Both the position numbers and the translations under genes were made by a program. From Listeria cornellensis FSL F6-0969 (lineage in GTDB: Bacteria > Bacillota > Bacilli > Lactobacillales > Listeriaceae), in the NCBI RefSeq assembly GCF_000525855.1, contig NZ_AODE01000023.1, positions 1 to 64,000 of the forward strand: a stretch of 64,000 bases of DNA. Reading direction: 5' to 3'. Each line of letters opens with the position of its first letter. The first letter of the stretch is position 1. The notes below the pieces were generated by a model. That model worked only from the letters and a program-made list of their open reading frames with translations. It was not told the DNA's origin and did no database searches. Below, piece by piece: positions 62,934 to 64,000 of this stretch.

Positions 62934-64000
62934 ATGGGTGCGAAGGTGAAAGTCACGGTGAAGATTAACGGCAAGGCGCATGATGTGGAGGAAGGTACGC
63001 GAATTTTAGATTATTTGAATGAGGAGGGCGTGCATCATCCGCATATTTGTTATAGTAAGCAGATGGGCGCGATTCAGTCGTGTGATACGTGTATGTGTGA
63101 GGTTGACGGCGAGTTGATGCGGGCTTGTAGTACGGATTTCAAGGATTCAATGGAGATTAAGTTGGATTCGGAAAAGGCGAAAGAGGCGCAGCTCGAGGCG
63201 ATGGATCGGATTTTGGAGAATCATATGTTGTATTGTACGGTTTGTGATAATAATAATGGGAACTGTCGGGTACATAATACGGCGGAACTGCTTGAGGTGG
63301 ATTCGCAGGAACGGCCATTCCGTGAAAAGGGCTATATTAATGACTTTTCGCATCCGTTTTATCGTTATGATCCGGATCAGTGTATTCTTTGTGGGCGCTG
63401 TGTCGAGGCGTGTCAGAGTGTGCAGGTGAATGAGACACTTTCGATAGATTGGGATCGGCCGCAGCCTCGGGTTATTTGGGATGATGATCGTCCGGCGAAT
63501 ATGTCGTCGTGCGTGTCGTGTGGACTTTGTGCGACGGTTTGTCCTTGTAACGCGTTGATGGAGAAATCGATGCTCGGTCAAGCTGGGTTTATGACGGGAA
63601 TTGGCGAGGAAGTGCTAGAGCCAATGATCGATATGGTTAAAAAAGTGGAGCCGCCGTATCAGACGGTTTTCGCGTTGTCGGAAATGGAAAAATCGATGCG
63701 GGATACGCGGACGAAGAAAACGAAAACGGTTTGTACGTTCTGCGGGGTTGGGTGTAGTTTTGAAGTTTGGACGAAAGGTCGCCAAATCTTGAAAGTGGAG
63801 CCGACTGGTGAGGGGCCTGTGAACAAGTTTGCGACGTGTGTGAAGGGTAAATTTGGTTGGGACTTTGTGAATAGTGACCAACGTTTGACGTCGCCGCTGA
63901 TTCGCCAAGGTGATGAGTTTGTGGAGGCGTCGTGGCAGGAAGCAATTGCGTTTATTGCGGAGCGTTTGGGTAGTTTGCGTTCGGAGTTCGGCAATGATTC
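62934..64000 (+). CDS. fdhA: Formate dehydrogenase alpha subunit, 5' part
   Basis: The first 355 codons; the gene runs past the window end. Order: N-terminal 2Fe-2S domain (HICYSKQMGAIQSCDTCMCEV), the His-Cys3 cluster region (CTVCDNNNGNC), two 4Fe-4S motifs (CILCGRCVEAC and CVSCGLCATVCPCNAL), then the molybdopterin domain with its own cluster CTFCGVGCSFEV. This is the NAD-linked FdhF/YjgC-type layout of Gram-positives. AAGGAGGG precedes the ATG. The active-site Sec/Cys lies beyond the window. Confidence 0.93.
   Translation, partial: MGAKVKVTVKINGKAHDVEEGTRILDYLNEEGVHHPHICYSKQMGAIQSCDTCMCEVDGELMRACSTDFKDSMEIKLDSEKAKEAQLEAMDRILENHMLYCTVCDNNNGNCRVHNTAELLEVDSQERPFREKGYINDFSHPFYRYDPDQCILCGRCVEACQSVQVNETLSIDWDRPQPRVIWDDDRPANMSSCVSCGLCATVCPCNALMEKSMLGQAGFMTGIGEEVLEPMIDMVKKVEPPYQTVFALSEMEKSMRDTRTKKTKTVCTFCGVGCSFEVWTKGRQILKVEPTGEGPVNKFATCVKGKFGWDFVNSDQRLTSPLIRQGDEFVEASWQEAIAFIAERLGSLRSEFGND

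Overview
The window is a chromosomal segment of a low-GC Gram-positive bacterium, most likely a Listeriaceae member and probably a Listeria sensu lato species. Three things point there: RpoB, RpoC and ribosomal proteins that read like Listeria proteins; a complete Listeria-type flavin extracellular electron transfer (EET) locus placed directly upstream of the S10 operon; and an mgtA / FtsW-RodA cassette of the kind known from Listeria monocytogenes. The species cannot be fixed from the sequence alone.

Layout. 0-15 kb: rpmG-secE-nusG, a small hypothetical gene, rplKA, rplJL with an L10-type leader, an RsmC-like methyltransferase, a Sigma_reg_C-like membrane protein, then rpoB and rpoC. Large imperfect palindromes sit between several of these genes. 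15-21 kb: an aromatic acid exporter-like protein, a MecA-like class B penicillin-binding protein, a class I glutamine amidotransferase-like (C26) hydrolase and an oligopeptide-binding lipoprotein. 21-25.5 kb: the str operon rpsL-rpsG-fusA-tuf. 25.6-27 kb: a lineage-specific membrane-anchored protein. 27-35.4 kb: the EET locus (dmkB, eetB, eetA, ndh2 on the minus strand; pplA, fmnB, dmkA and an EcfT-like gene on the plus strand). 35.4-50.1 kb: the S10/spc/alpha ribosomal superoperon from rpsJ to rplQ, including secY, adk, infA and rpoA. 50.3-54.2 kb: a VIT/CCC1 metal transporter, aroE, aroD and an MFS carrier. 54.2-59.5 kb (minus strand): M-box riboswitch, terminator, a short acidic/proline leader peptide, mgtA, ftsW-like, rodA-like. 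60-62 kb: a BlaI/M56 pair with a clear BlaI-type operator. 62-64 kb: a flavodoxin-fold oxidoreductase and the 5' part of a formate dehydrogenase alpha subunit that runs off the end.

How the parts work together. Most of the window is growth-rate machinery (RNA polymerase, ribosome, translation factors, Sec). The EET locus lets NADH electrons pass through Ndh2 and a demethylmenaquinone made by DmkA/DmkB to surface flavoprotein PplA, which is flavinylated by FmnB using exported flavin. aroE, aroD and the MFS carrier look like a shikimate/quinate uptake and interconversion unit. The mgtA cassette couples Mg2+ supply to two SEDS peptidoglycan polymerases.

Two points deserve attention. First, at least eleven genes, including essential rpoC, rpsN and rpsH, are broken by single-base length changes in homopolymer tracts, nearly all one extra A on the coding strand. 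This looks like a consensus sequencing artefact, so those genes are annotated here as single genes. Second, the mgtA leader appears to combine an M-box riboswitch with a downstream peptide of the acidic/proline type known from enterobacterial MgtL, and the window holds two families of long, structured intergenic repeats whose helices show wobble or compensatory changes.
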